This document shows, piece after piece, positions 26,090 to 34,431 of a stretch of 64,000 bases of DNA; within the stretch, counting starts at the first letter, position 1; each line of letters begins with the position of its first letter. The stretch covers positions 1,650,001 through 1,714,000 of the forward strand of contig NZ_CP030032.1 of assembly GCF_003258315.1 (NCBI RefSeq), in the 5' to 3' direction. The notes beneath the pieces are model-generated. The model had not been told where the DNA came from, searched no databases, and was given only the letters and a program-made list of their open reading frames with translations. The DNA is from Bradymonas sediminis. GTDB lineage: Bacteria > Myxococcota_A > Bradymonadia > Bradymonadales > Bradymonadaceae. A program made the translations under genes and the position numbers.

Positions 26090-28008
26090 GACTTAAGACT
26101 CTCCTCGAGACGCTGGCGCTCACACATCTCATAGAAAACGCCTCGGGCGGCGAGTAATTCGGGCTGGGAGCCGGCCTCAACGATGCGTCCTTCGTCGAGG
26201 ACGAAGATCTTGTCGACGCGGGAGAGCGCGTTAAACCGATGCGTCAAAATAATGCTGGTGCGGTTCTTCATGATCGAGTCGAGGTGGTCGAGGATGACCC
26301 CTTCGGTTTTGGTGTCGACGCTCGACAGGGCGTCGTCGAGGATCAGGATGCGCGGGTCCATCAGCAGGGCGCGCGCGATGGTCACGCGCTGCTTCTGCCC
26401 GCCCGACAGGGTCACGCCGCGCTCGCCGACGAGTGTGTCGAGGCCGTCGGCGAAGCCGCTCATATCGGGGCTTAGGCCCGCGACCTCGACCGCCTGGGCG
26501 ATGCGCTCGGGCTGCGAAATCGCGGCGCGCGTATCGTCCTTGAGCAACGGGCGCGTGGGCGTCGGGCGGTTGAGCGTGTCGTCGTATTCAAGTGAATCCA
26601 GGCCAAAGCGCACGTTCTGGCCGATGGTCATCGAGAATAGGAAGGGCTCCTGGGGGACGAAGCCGATCTCACTGCGGGTATCGCGCAGGGCGAGTTTCGT
26701 GAGGGGCTCGCCGTCGATCAAGATCTCGCCGCGGGTCGGGTCATAGAGGCGGGCGATGAGCTTTATCAACGTCGACTTACCCGAGCCGGTGCGCCCGACA
26801 ATCGCCACGCTGGAGCCGGCAGGAATCTCCATATTGATATCGTGGAGCACCTGGGTTTCGGGGTCATCCGGGTAAGCAAAGGAGACGTTGCGCAGGCTGA
26901 CCTCGCCGCGGTCGACGTTGTCGACCAGGGCCGGCAACTCGCGGCGCTCGTCTTCGCTGGGCTCCTGGATGCGCGGGGTGGTGTCGAGGATTTCGGTGAT
27001 GCGCTCGAAGGCGGCGAGGCCGCGGTTCCAGACCGAGAAGACCCAGCCCATCGCGGCGGTAGGGAAGGCCAGGGCGACCACATAGGAGTTGAACTCGACG
27101 AAGTCGCCAAGCGGCATCGAGCCGTCGACCACCATCGTGGTGCCGACGATAAGTACGGCGAGGGTGCCGACGCCGGCCACCAGCATCATCAGGGTTTGCA
27201 TGCCGCCGCGCAGCACCGCAAGGCGCATATTCTTCTCGAAGAACGACTCGTTCATGACGGCGTAGTCGTCGATTTCACGGTCCTGAATCGCGTAGCATTT
27301 AATCACCGAGACGCCGCCGAGGTTCTCCTGCACCTTGGTGGAGAGCTCCGACATCTGCGCCTGCACGGCCTGGGTTTGCTGGAAGACCGCGTGCACCAGG
27401 TAGCGAAGCACCCACAATATAAGGGGGTAGGGGATGAGGCAGACCAGCGTAAGCTTCCAGTTGATCTCGATCATCCGGCTCATCGCGATCGTATAGGCGA
27501 TGCTGGTGTTGATGATGTGCAGGAAGCTGATGGCGAAGAAGACGCGCACGAAGCTGACGTCATTGGCCGAGCGACTGGTGATATCGCCGGTGGACATGCC
27601 GCCGAAGAAATTCGAGCCGAGCGAGGCTAGCTTATCGTAGATCTCGTTGCGCAGGTCGAACTCGATATGCCGACCGGCGTTGAAGATCAGGATGCGGCTC
27701 AAGGTGCGCGCGATGCCCCCGCCGATGGCGAGCGCCACGATGATCAGGCCGATATTGACGAGCTGGTCGCGCACCGCGTCGAAGCCGGCGGCCAGGCTGT
27801 CGCCCTGGGCGGCCGCGTCGCGCAGCGTCTCGACCGCCTCGCCGATATAGGCGGGTATCGCCAGGTTCATGGCGTTGGTCGCCAATAAGAAGAACGCGCC
27901 GAATAGAAACCAGGTGCGGTAGGTCTTGAAGAAGACCCACAGGCGCTGGTTGCGCGAGGATTTCTTCGACTCGGCGGTGGCGGCTAATTTGGGGGGATTT
28001 TGAGTCAT
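26086..28008 (-). CDS. ABC exporter half-transporter, degenerate-site subunit (MdlA-like)
   Basis: A 640-residue partner of the MdlB-like subunit. Membrane domain at about 30-330; Walker A VGRTGSGKST, canonical LSGGQKQRVTIARALL signature, and Walker B ILILDDALSSVD, in which the catalytic Glu is Asp. One degenerate and one consensus ATP site is the norm for heterodimeric ABC exporters. A linker of about 40 residues inside the NBD (around residues 490-525) contains a NRPTPTRPLL insertion. ATG 28008 is chosen as it follows a normal spacing; an upstream frame adds 16 residues. The substrate is unknown: MdlAB-like pumps handle drugs, lipids or peptides. Confidence 0.92.
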   Translation of the reverse strand: MTQNPPKLAATAESKKSSRNQRLWVFFKTYRTWFLFGAFFLLATNAMNLAIPAYIGEAVETLRDAAAQGDSLAAGFDAVRDQLVNIGLIIVALAIGGGIARTLSRILIFNAGRHIEFDLRNEIYDKLASLGSNFFGGMSTGDITSRSANDVSFVRVFFAISFLHIINTSIAYTIAMSRMIEINWKLTLVCLIPYPLILWVLRYLVHAVFQQTQAVQAQMSELSTKVQENLGGVSVIKCYAIQDREIDDYAVMNESFFEKNMRLAVLRGGMQTLMMLVAGVGTLAVLIVGTTMVVDGSMPLGDFVEFNSYVVALAFPTAAMGWVFSVWNRGLAAFERITEILDTTPRIQEPSEDERRELPALVDNVDRGEVSLRNVSFAYPDDPETQVLHDINMEIPAGSSVAIVGRTGSGKSTLIKLIARLYDPTRGEILIDGEPLTKLALRDTRSEIGFVPQEPFLFSMTIGQNVRFGLDSLEYDDTLNRPTPTRPLLKDDTRAAISQPERIAQAVEVAGLSPDMSGFADGLDTLVGERGVTLSGGQKQRVTIARALLMDPRILILDDALSSVDTKTEGVILDHLDSIMKNRTSIILTHRFNALSRVDKIFVLDEGRIVEAGSQPELLAARGVFYEMCERQRLEESLKS

Positions 28009-28391
28009 AGGATCAGGGTCAGGGACATAAATGCACGCGAGTAACGCACGAGTCATTAATCATGTTCCAAAAAGGTTCGCAAGGGGGCGCATTTTTTGCC
28101 GGGGCCTGGGTGCGCGCGGCGAAACTCCGCTTTTTCGAGGTTGCGCCGGAATAATCATTCTCCGCTATTTCTTTGCTAGTGAGCGCGTCGCCGGTATCAT
28201 GGCGAAAGTAACGCGAAGCAGCGCCGGCGAGGGAATCGCCGGGCGAATCTTCGATAATACCGCTGAATTGATGCCCGACTCTTTACAAGGTCAACGGGTG
28301 TGCTCTAAACAACAGCGGTTGAGCTCGGCCCGCATGCGGCCGCGCGTATAAGAATTCATATTTAAGCGTACCCATCAACTTGAGGTTGAAC
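28009..28391. other. Intergenic region between divergent transporter and unknown gene
   Basis: About 380 bases between divergent genes. Apart from a candidate promoter at 28173-28200, no RNA gene, repeat or hairpin stands out. It is compositionally more AT-rich near 28145-28200. Confidence 0.5.
28173..28200 (+). promoter_or_regulatory. Candidate sigma-70-like promoter
   Basis: TTGCTA at 28173-28178 and TATCAT at 28195-28200 with 16 bases between. It would give a 5' leader of about 185 bases to the downstream acidic protein gene. Confidence 0.4.
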
Positions 28392-28994
28392 GTGTCTGAC
28401 GAGATTAGTTATCAGGGGTTCACCATCGATCGTGGAAGCCGTCACTGCAAGATTATCGATGCGCAGGGTGAGGTGGTCTTCCGGACCACTAATGTCCGTG
28501 ATGCCGAGCGTTATCTGGAGTTGCTCGAAGAGAACGACCGGATGCACCGACTGCTCGAAGCGCGTGGTATCGCGCCGCACCGCATCTATTTGCTTGCCAC
28601 GGACCACGAGAATCGAGGTCGAGCCCGCAAAGAAGGACACCCAGCCAAAGAGGTCGTCATTGTGGCCAAGGCCGACGATGAGGCCGTGGTCGTGCGTCAA
28701 TTGGGCGACGGTCGCGAGGAAATCGTCGACCTGATGGAGCTCGAGGCCATCGAGGGCGGCGCGTACCTGCAAGCCTCCGACATCACCGACGAGATGGTGC
28801 ATGTGGTCGTGCGTTTTGACCGCGAAGAGGACCTGGTCAGCGTGTCGGCGTCCGGAAGCGCGGAGAAGGCCGAGGAAGTGGCCGCGGATTGGTCGGAGCG
28901 CGAGGAACCGCCGGGAAGCGAGTATTCCACGGTGCTCTACGAGACCGAGGGCGATGTTCGCCTGTACCGCGCCGAAGTCGCGATCGACGGCTAA
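28392..28994 (+). CDS. Acidic protein of unknown function
   Basis: A 200-residue protein without signal peptide or membrane segment. The N-terminal part (GFTIDRGSRHCKIIDAQGEVVFRTTNVRDAERYLELLEENDR) resembles a small beta-meander followed by a helix; the C-terminal half is rich in Glu/Asp/Val and Ala. I do not recognise a family. The GTG at 28392 is chosen; a TTG four codons earlier is possible. It is followed by an unusually perfect terminator, which indicates an independent transcription unit. Confidence 0.7.
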   Translation: MSDEISYQGFTIDRGSRHCKIIDAQGEVVFRTTNVRDAERYLELLEENDRMHRLLEARGIAPHRIYLLATDHENRGRARKEGHPAKEVVIVAKADDEAVVVRQLGDGREEIVDLMELEAIEGGAYLQASDITDEMVHVVVRFDREEDLVSVSASGSAEKAEEVAADWSEREEPPGSEYSTVLYETEGDVRLYRAEVAIDG

Positions 28995-29010
28995 GCAGCA
29001 AGAAAAGTGA

Positions 29011-29060
29011 GCATAAGAAAAGGCCCGTTGAGTCGAAACTCAACGGGCCTTTTCTTATGC
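29011..29060. terminator. Perfect 23-base-arm bidirectional terminator
   Basis: Arms at 29011-29033 and 29038-29060 are perfectly complementary over 23 bases around a CGAA loop. The GC core is flanked by A and T runs, so it works both ways between the convergent acidic protein gene and the small rhodanese. Confidence 0.92.
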
Positions 29061-29128
29061 GATACGCAGTGGTGATTTGCCGGAGACGCCTGAGCCAAGC
29101 GCGTCCCCGAGAAATCACCGGGATGCAA

Positions 29129-29473
29129 TTAACCGAGTTGTTTGGCGTTGTCGCCCTCGGTCAAGAATCCGGCGCGCTTCCAGGCGTAGATTCCGCCGTC
29201 GAAGTCGGCAACCTTACGGTAGCCCATCGCCTCGAGCACATCGGAGGCACGGTTGGAAGATTCGTCGTCGTGATTTTTGTCATAGACAACGATGCGCTGG
29301 TTCTTGCTGAGCGTCTTTTTGACCTGTTCAGCAAGCTTGGACAAGGGAATGTTGATCGCGGTCGGGATATGCTCGTTGGCAAAATCCTCGGGCTCAGCAA
29401 CATCGACCAAGACAAACTCTTGGTTCTCATCCATGCGCTCTTTCAACTCGGTACTCGACATCAAACGTGCCAT
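29129..29473 (-). CDS. Rhodanese-fold protein without active-site cysteine
   Basis: A 114-residue single rhodanese domain: VLVDVAEPEDFANEHIPTAINIP and YRKVADFDGGIYAWKRAGF are classic family segments. In catalytic members the loop after the VVY strand starts with Cys (VVYCxxG). Here it reads VVYDKNHDDESSNRAS, with Asp65 in that place, and the whole protein contains no Cys, so it cannot form a persulfide. It may act as a binding or regulatory module. It is a monocistronic gene next to the PEGA kinase. Confidence 0.9.
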   Translation of the reverse strand: MARLMSSTELKERMDENQEFVLVDVAEPEDFANEHIPTAINIPLSKLAEQVKKTLSKNQRIVVYDKNHDDESSNRASDVLEAMGYRKVADFDGGIYAWKRAGFLTEGDNAKQLG

Positions 29474-29676
29474 AAAAATCCTCTTGGGTTGAGCCGGGCA
29501 ACCGATGTCGCCTCATAGAATGAGTGAAGAAGTGCGCCCACTGCTGCATCGGTTCTCCCGCCCCGGATTCAGGCGCTCTGCACTCGCGGGTGCAAAGAGC
29601 TGGGGCGCGGTCGTTCTGGACCGGCGTAATATAGCCTTCGGGGAGCAGATAGCAAGCGCAAAAGCGCAGTTAGACG

Positions 29677-31524
29677 TTAATTGAGCAGCTCAATGGTGGT
29701 GCCGCCGGAGTCGTCGAGCTTCTCGACGTTGGGGACCACGGGTTTGGTGTTGGCCGGCGGGGTCTCGACTTCGGCGGGGGTGTCCTTGGAGGACTTGTCC
29801 GGTTTGGGCTTCGGGGTCGGGCGCTTGCGCGGCGGACGCGTCGACTTTGCGCTGGGCTTGGGCTCCAGGCGTACCGCAAACGTCGCCTCGGCGTCGCCTT
29901 CGCTGAGCTCGTAGGTCGCCGAGAGTTCCTTATAACCGGCTAACTCGAAGCTGTAGTCGAGGGTGTCGCCGTCTTTTCCGTGGATGGTCATTGGGGTGCG
30001 GCCGACAACGCGTCCTTCCTGGTACACGCGTGCGCCCGAGGGCGTGCTGAGCACCTGGACGCTGAGCTTAACCGGCGCGGCCGGGTCGGGTTCGGGGTCG
30101 CCACTGCCGGCGCCCGGCGTCGCAATCGCAGGCTGCTGCGGGAGCGCGGCGAGGTTGGCCTGGGCGTTGTCGACCGGGTTTGTGGGGGGGGCGCCCACGG
30201 GCGGCTCGCCGGGTTGCAGGACGAGAAATACACCCACCGCGCCGATAAGCAGCAAGGCGATCAGGATGGCGATGAGCGGTCCGCGGTTCGACTTTGTGGC
30301 CGGCGGCGGCGTGGTGACCTGGGAGATATTCGGCAGCGGACGTGCGCCGGATTCCGAGCCCGAGCCGTCGGGGTGCTGGCCGGTCCGATTGACGCCGCTG
30401 GGGTTAAATCCGGCCTGCTGCGAACCCGTGGGGTTATGGCCGGCAATATTGGCGGTATTAAGATGTGGCGGCGGTCGCAGTCGATTGAGGGTCTGCGAGG
30501 AATGCTGGGCGAGCATATCCGAGGAGTCGGTCACGTTCTGGGAGGCCGGCGCGTTCGGGTGCAGGTTGGCCGGCAGGGCCGGGTTAATCTGGGTCGAGCG
30601 AGACGCCAATTCCGAGATGCGGATGCTGCTATTGGTCGCGTCGAGCGCGGTCTCCAGCGCGTCACGAAACTCATCGGTGTCCCGGTAGCGCTCGTCGGGA
30701 GATTTGGCCAGCGCGCGGCGCACGACCTGCTCAAGCGGCCCGGGGATGCGCGCGAGCGCGTCGTTCGGCAGGCGCTCCGAGAAGGTCGGGGGAGCCTGCT
30801 GGGCGTGGGCGATCATCAACTTCGTGGTGTTGCTGTCCTGGAAGGGCGGGGTGCCGCAGATCATCTCGAAGACGATGCAACCCAGGCTATAGATATCGCT
30901 GCGGTGGTCGACCGCGTCGCCCAGAATTTGCTCTGGCGACATATATTTGGGCGTGCCGATGATGCGATTCGCGCCGGTCAACTCGACATTATCTTCGCCC
31001 TTGAGGATTTTAGCGATGCCGAAGTCCAGCACCTTGACGAAGTTGGGGTCATCGTCGACCCGAATCAGGAAGATATTGTCCGGCTTGATATCGCGGTGAA
31101 CGATCTTTGCGCGGTGCGCTTCGCTAAGCGAGCGGCAGACCTGCGTGGCGATGTGCACGGCTTCGTTCGGGGTCAGGCAGCCGCGGGCTTTGATGAGGTC
31201 GCCGAGGTTTTGCCCCGACAGCATCTCCATGGCCAAAAAGAGCACGCCGTTGTCGGACTGACCGTAGTCAAAGACGGTGACGGTATTGGGGTGGTGCAGC
31301 CTGCTGATGGTCATCGCTTCGCGTTGGAAGCGTGCCGTGGTGGTCGGGTCATGCGCCGGGATCACCTTGAGCGCGACGCTGCGCTGCATATTACGCTGCG
31401 TCGCTTCGTAGACGGCGCCCATGCCGCCGAAGCCCAGCAGGCGCGTGATCTTAAAGCGCCCGGCGATCGTGCGGCCGACCATCTGCTGATAAAGTTGTTG
31501 GCGATGTTCGCGCGAAGCTGCCAT
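29677..31524 (-). CDS. Ser/Thr protein kinase with PEGA domain
   Basis: A 615-residue membrane kinase. Catalytic residues are in place: Gly loop LLGFGGMGAVYEA, VALKV lysine, HRDIKPDN and DFG (VLDFGIAKI), plus GTPKYMSPEQ. A low-complexity Pro/Gln/Asn/Ser segment of about 110 residues follows, then one transmembrane segment (LIAILIALLLIGAVGVFLVL), and an extracytoplasmic PEGA domain with PSGARVYQEGRVVGRTP. The C-terminal tail is Lys/Pro-rich. It is the myxobacterial Pkn type. The TPR protein just upstream on the same strand may be its partner. Confidence 0.93.
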   Translation of the reverse strand: MAASREHRQQLYQQMVGRTIAGRFKITRLLGFGGMGAVYEATQRNMQRSVALKVIPAHDPTTTARFQREAMTISRLHHPNTVTVFDYGQSDNGVLFLAMEMLSGQNLGDLIKARGCLTPNEAVHIATQVCRSLSEAHRAKIVHRDIKPDNIFLIRVDDDPNFVKVLDFGIAKILKGEDNVELTGANRIIGTPKYMSPEQILGDAVDHRSDIYSLGCIVFEMICGTPPFQDSNTTKLMIAHAQQAPPTFSERLPNDALARIPGPLEQVVRRALAKSPDERYRDTDEFRDALETALDATNSSIRISELASRSTQINPALPANLHPNAPASQNVTDSSDMLAQHSSQTLNRLRPPPHLNTANIAGHNPTGSQQAGFNPSGVNRTGQHPDGSGSESGARPLPNISQVTTPPPATKSNRGPLIAILIALLLIGAVGVFLVLQPGEPPVGAPPTNPVDNAQANLAALPQQPAIATPGAGSGDPEPDPAAPVKLSVQVLSTPSGARVYQEGRVVGRTPMTIHGKDGDTLDYSFELAGYKELSATYELSEGDAEATFAVRLEPKPSAKSTRPPRKRPTPKPKPDKSSKDTPAEVETPPANTKPVVPNVEKLDDSGGTTIELLN

Positions 31525-31542
31525 GGAGTGAGAGATCCGAGC

Positions 31543-32373
31543 TTAGAAGTCCAGGCTCATGCCGAGTCCGGCTGAACGTGTGGTGACCCAGGGAGAAATG
31601 ACGGTGCGTGAGGCCGCGCTGGCGTCGGCCTTGGCTTTGGTGTCCGAATCGGAGTCCGACAGGAGCAGGTACACGCCAATGCCGGCGGCGGCGGCGGCTG
31701 CCACGAACATACCGTCGGCGATCAGCGCGTAGGTTTTTGCGCTGCCCTGGGCGTCGGAGCGAATCTCATAGGTCGCGCCGTCGCGGGCGGTGTCAGCCTC
31801 GCCGGAGGCCAGGTAGCCCAGGGCGAGGCCGCCGCCGAGCAGGGCGACGCTGCCGCCAAGCGTCGCATAAGCGGCGACATTGCTCGGCTCATCTTCGGTC
31901 GGCTTCACCGGCGTGGTCTTATCTGGCGCACCGGTCTCACCTTTGGCGTCGGATTCGTTTTGCTGGCTCTTGAGCTGGGCGATTTCTCTTAAGCTCTCGA
32001 TGCGATCCAGCGCCGCCTGGCGCGCGCTGCTGTCGACCTCGGGCGCGACGACGAATCGCTGGTAATAGTCGACGGCGTCGGCGTATTTCTCCAGCTTTTC
32101 GTAACTTTTGGCGATATTATATAGGAGGTTGGGCACCGGCTCGAGGCGATAGCCTTCCTTAAACGCTCGGATCGCCCCCTCGAAATCGCCGCTGCGATAG
32201 GCGTCTGCGCCCGAAGACGCGAGTGACTCAACGCGGCGAGCCCGTTCTTCGGGGCTAAGCGTTTCGTCTCCTGCAGCGGCCGTGCCTTCGGTGAGATCTT
32301 CGGCAAAGACGGCGCTGGGTAGCGCGGCGCTGACGAGAGCTACGGATAAGAGCACTGAGATTGCGTGTTTCAT
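31543..32373 (-). CDS. Secreted TPR-containing protein with hydrophobic C-terminal region
   Basis: A 276-residue protein with a cleavable leader (ALPSAVFAEDLTEG), then a TPR-like unit (ASSGADAYRSGDFEGAIRAFKEGYRLEP... and NIAKSYEKLEKYADAVDYYQRF), a charged linker and two hydrophobic segments (near residues 168-192 and 212-238). It is probably anchored in the inner membrane with the TPR facing the periplasm. It is transcribed before the PEGA kinase with a gap of 18 bases, so both probably form one operon and may interact. Confidence 0.85.
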   Translation of the reverse strand: MKHAISVLLSVALVSAALPSAVFAEDLTEGTAAAGDETLSPEERARRVESLASSGADAYRSGDFEGAIRAFKEGYRLEPVPNLLYNIAKSYEKLEKYADAVDYYQRFVVAPEVDSSARQAALDRIESLREIAQLKSQQNESDAKGETGAPDKTTPVKPTEDEPSNVAAYATLGGSVALLGGGLALGYLASGEADTARDGATYEIRSDAQGSAKTYALIADGMFVAAAAAAGIGVYLLLSDSDSDTKAKADASAASRTVISPWVTTRSAGLGMSLDF

Positions 32374-32524
32374 CGCGTTTTATCAAGCATTTTTAGGAAA
32401 ACAAAACAGACGGTCGACCCGATGATAACCCTTGTTGGCAACCACGTCTAGAAGACGTTGAATCAATCGCAGACCGCGCCGCGCGTGAGCCCGAAAAGGC
32501 GCACGCGCGGCGTTTGAAACATGC

Positions 32525-33253
32525 CTATTTTAGTCCCGAAATGCAGCAATCTTGGTCGGCGACCGGCGCCCGGACCTCGGTCTTAAGGGCGCAGCGTGCC
32601 TGTTCGCCGTCATAGCCGGGGCGCGTGTAGGTAAACGCCTGGCAGTCGCGCAGATTATCGCAGGCCTTCTGACACATCGCCGGATCAGCCTGGTCCATCT
32701 CAAACTCGCGAAGATTTTCGCCGGGGCGCTGGCTGCGCAATTCGAAACGCTGCGCTTCGAGTTGCGCGATTCGGGCGCTGGCGCGTGGGTTTACCCAGGA
32801 CACACAGCCCTTGGGGTCGCTCTCCGGGCCCACCATCGCCTCCGGCACCGAGTGTTTTAGCTCGCAGCGGGTCGCTTCGGTGGGCGATGACATAAAGGTG
32901 AAGGCCATGCAGTCCATCAGGTTGCGACAAATCTCGCGGCAGGCCTCGGGCTGGGCGGCCTCGCCGGTGATGGTCCGAAAGGTTGAGCCAGGCCGGCAGA
33001 CTCCGCCCTCCAGCGCCGCTTCGTTTTCGTTGGCGGCCGGCGCTGGGTCGTAGGTGATCTGCTTGATCGGCCGGGGCGTGTTGGCGCGCTGGGGAGCGGT
33101 GTTCTCCCCGGTGGTGATCTCCGAATACCCGCCCGATTGGCAACCTGCGGCGAAGCATAGCGCGACGATTCCCAGGCCGAGCGCGCCGAGCTTGGGCGCG
33201 CGGGGATGGGCTTTGTGTCGCGGCAGCGCATTACATTTCGAGAAAATCTTCAT
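32525..33253 (-). CDS. Lipoprotein with PAN/Apple-like domains
   Basis: A 242-residue lipoprotein (lipobox CFAAGC). The mature part has two Cys-patterned modules: C-R-x-G with EACREICRNLMDCMAFTFMSS and MCQKACDNLRDCQAFTYTRPG. The C-x3-C-x4-C-x-AFTY pattern is the PAN/Apple signature, typical of protein- or carbohydrate-binding surface modules. Its first codons overlap the last 23 bases of the upstream lipoprotein gene, so the two are translationally linked. Confidence 0.8.
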   Translation of the reverse strand: MKIFSKCNALPRHKAHPRAPKLGALGLGIVALCFAAGCQSGGYSEITTGENTAPQRANTPRPIKQITYDPAPAANENEAALEGGVCRPGSTFRTITGEAAQPEACREICRNLMDCMAFTFMSSPTEATRCELKHSVPEAMVGPESDPKGCVSWVNPRASARIAQLEAQRFELRSQRPGENLREFEMDQADPAMCQKACDNLRDCQAFTYTRPGYDGEQARCALKTEVRAPVADQDCCISGLK

Positions 33254-34277
33254 AGTGGTTGTCGAGGTATTCAGTGGTTTGTTGGCCGGCGTCGATGGTC
33301 AGTACTTCGTAGAAATGATTGGTCTCGGGCATCTCGATATTGGGCACTTCGTCGGCGAGTTCGCCGTCGAGGTACACGCGAACGGTGGCGAAGCTCGGGC
33401 CGAAATCTTTGTCGTCATAGGAGTAGACGCCGACGCTATAGACCAGCGGGTCGGCCTTCTTATGCGCGATGGCTTCGGGGCCGGGGCCGTGGTCGATAAA
33501 GCGGCGCATCACCGGGTCGTCGCTGCTGTCGCCCGGGATGCCCCAGTCGGCGGTGGGGACGTACCAGAAGATGTCGAGCGGCGGGTCCCACTGAGCCCAG
33601 GTGCCGTTGGGATGCTTATAATGGAGCTCGAGGTCGGGTCCGCTGGCGTCCTTGTCGGTTTGGCCGGGCGTCTCCCAGACCAGCTCCACATAGATCTGGT
33701 CATCGGTCTCCACCAGGACCTGCGCGGTGGTCGGCGGGCAGACCGACGCGCCATTAGCATCTTTGACCTCTAATTCGACGGTATAGAGACCCAGGGCCTC
33801 GGCCTTAAAGTCCGCGGTCCCGTTGGCGTGGGCGACGAGTTTGGGCTCAAGCTCGGCGATGGTCTCGGAATAGGGGAAGTCGACGAAGCGCCACTGGTAG
33901 GTGACCACGGCGTCGTCGTCTCGGCGCCCGTCCAGGCGGATGGTGCTGCCGGGCAGGGCGCTCGCAGATGAGGAATCGTTTTGCGCGCCCGCCGGGGTGA
34001 TCGTGGGTGCAGGGCAGAGCGTGTCGGAGCCACCGTCGGGGTCGTTATTGTCGACATCGCCCGCGTCGGGGTCGTTATTGTCGACGTCGCCCGCGTCGGG
34101 TTCATCGTCGGGCGCGACGCACACACCTTCATCGCCGCAGACGCGGTCGGTCGGGCATTCGGAGTCGCTCACGCAACTTCCCAATTGTTCTCGGGGTTCG
34201 GTGCAAGCAGCGCTTGATGCGAAGGCGCCCAGGACGAGCATGGCGAGTAAATATTTACGTGAAAGATGTTTCATCAC
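33231..34277 (-). CDS. Lipoprotein with a Cys-rich head, Asp-rich tandem repeat and PKD-like segment
   Basis: A 348-residue lipoprotein (lipobox SSAAC). After the anchor it has a Cys-rich GSCVSDSECPTDRVCGDEGVC knot typical of delta-proteobacterial surface lipoproteins, then the repeat DAGDVDNNDPDAGDVDNNDP, and a PKD-like beta-sandwich with GLYTVELEVKDANG. The C-terminal half (HYKHPNGTWAQWDPP...) has no family I recognise. It precedes the PAN lipoprotein with a 23-base overlap; the two probably act together at the surface. Confidence 0.82.
   Translation of the reverse strand: MMKHLSRKYLLAMLVLGAFASSAACTEPREQLGSCVSDSECPTDRVCGDEGVCVAPDDEPDAGDVDNNDPDAGDVDNNDPDGGSDTLCPAPTITPAGAQNDSSSASALPGSTIRLDGRRDDDAVVTYQWRFVDFPYSETIAELEPKLVAHANGTADFKAEALGLYTVELEVKDANGASVCPPTTAQVLVETDDQIYVELVWETPGQTDKDASGPDLELHYKHPNGTWAQWDPPLDIFWYVPTADWGIPGDSSDDPVMRRFIDHGPGPEAIAHKKADPLVYSVGVYSYDDKDFGPSFATVRVYLDGELADEVPNIEMPETNHFYEVLTIDAGQQTTEYLDNHYEDFLEM
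34035..34094 (-). repeat. 30-bp tandem repeat inside the lipoprotein gene
   Basis: Two 30-base units (34035-34064 and 34065-34094) differ at one base, followed by a partial third copy. They encode the Asp/Asn-rich DAGDVDNNDP repeat. Copy-number slippage is possible. Confidence 0.9.
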
Positions 34278-34370
34278 TTCAAATATCCGCGAGAGTCAGG
34301 TTCAAAATCCCGTCCCGCCGTCGTGCGGTTGGGGGAGCGTCCATAAGACGTCAGCATATGACGTTGCATT

Positions 34371-34425
34371 CAAAAATGCCCCAATTTCGCAGTTAATCGT
34401 CGAAAAGACTGCGTCATTGGGGCAT
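34371..34425 (-). terminator. Terminator of the MoxR/VWA operon (minus strand)
   Basis: ATGCCCCAAT-type arms at 34376-34393 and 34408-34425, with two mismatches, followed on the minus strand by TTTTTG. It lies just past the stop of the VWA-GATase gene. Confidence 0.75.
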
Positions 34426-34431
34426 CTGGGC

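Noticed and set aside
29980-31575. A 531-codon plus-strand frame opposite the PEGA kinase
   Set aside because: Mirrors a real kinase gene and has no recognisable domain.
32480-32512. GCCGCGCGTG...CACGCGCGGC hairpin after the PAN lipoprotein gene
   Set aside because: Ten-base arms but no U-run in either direction, so not called a terminator.
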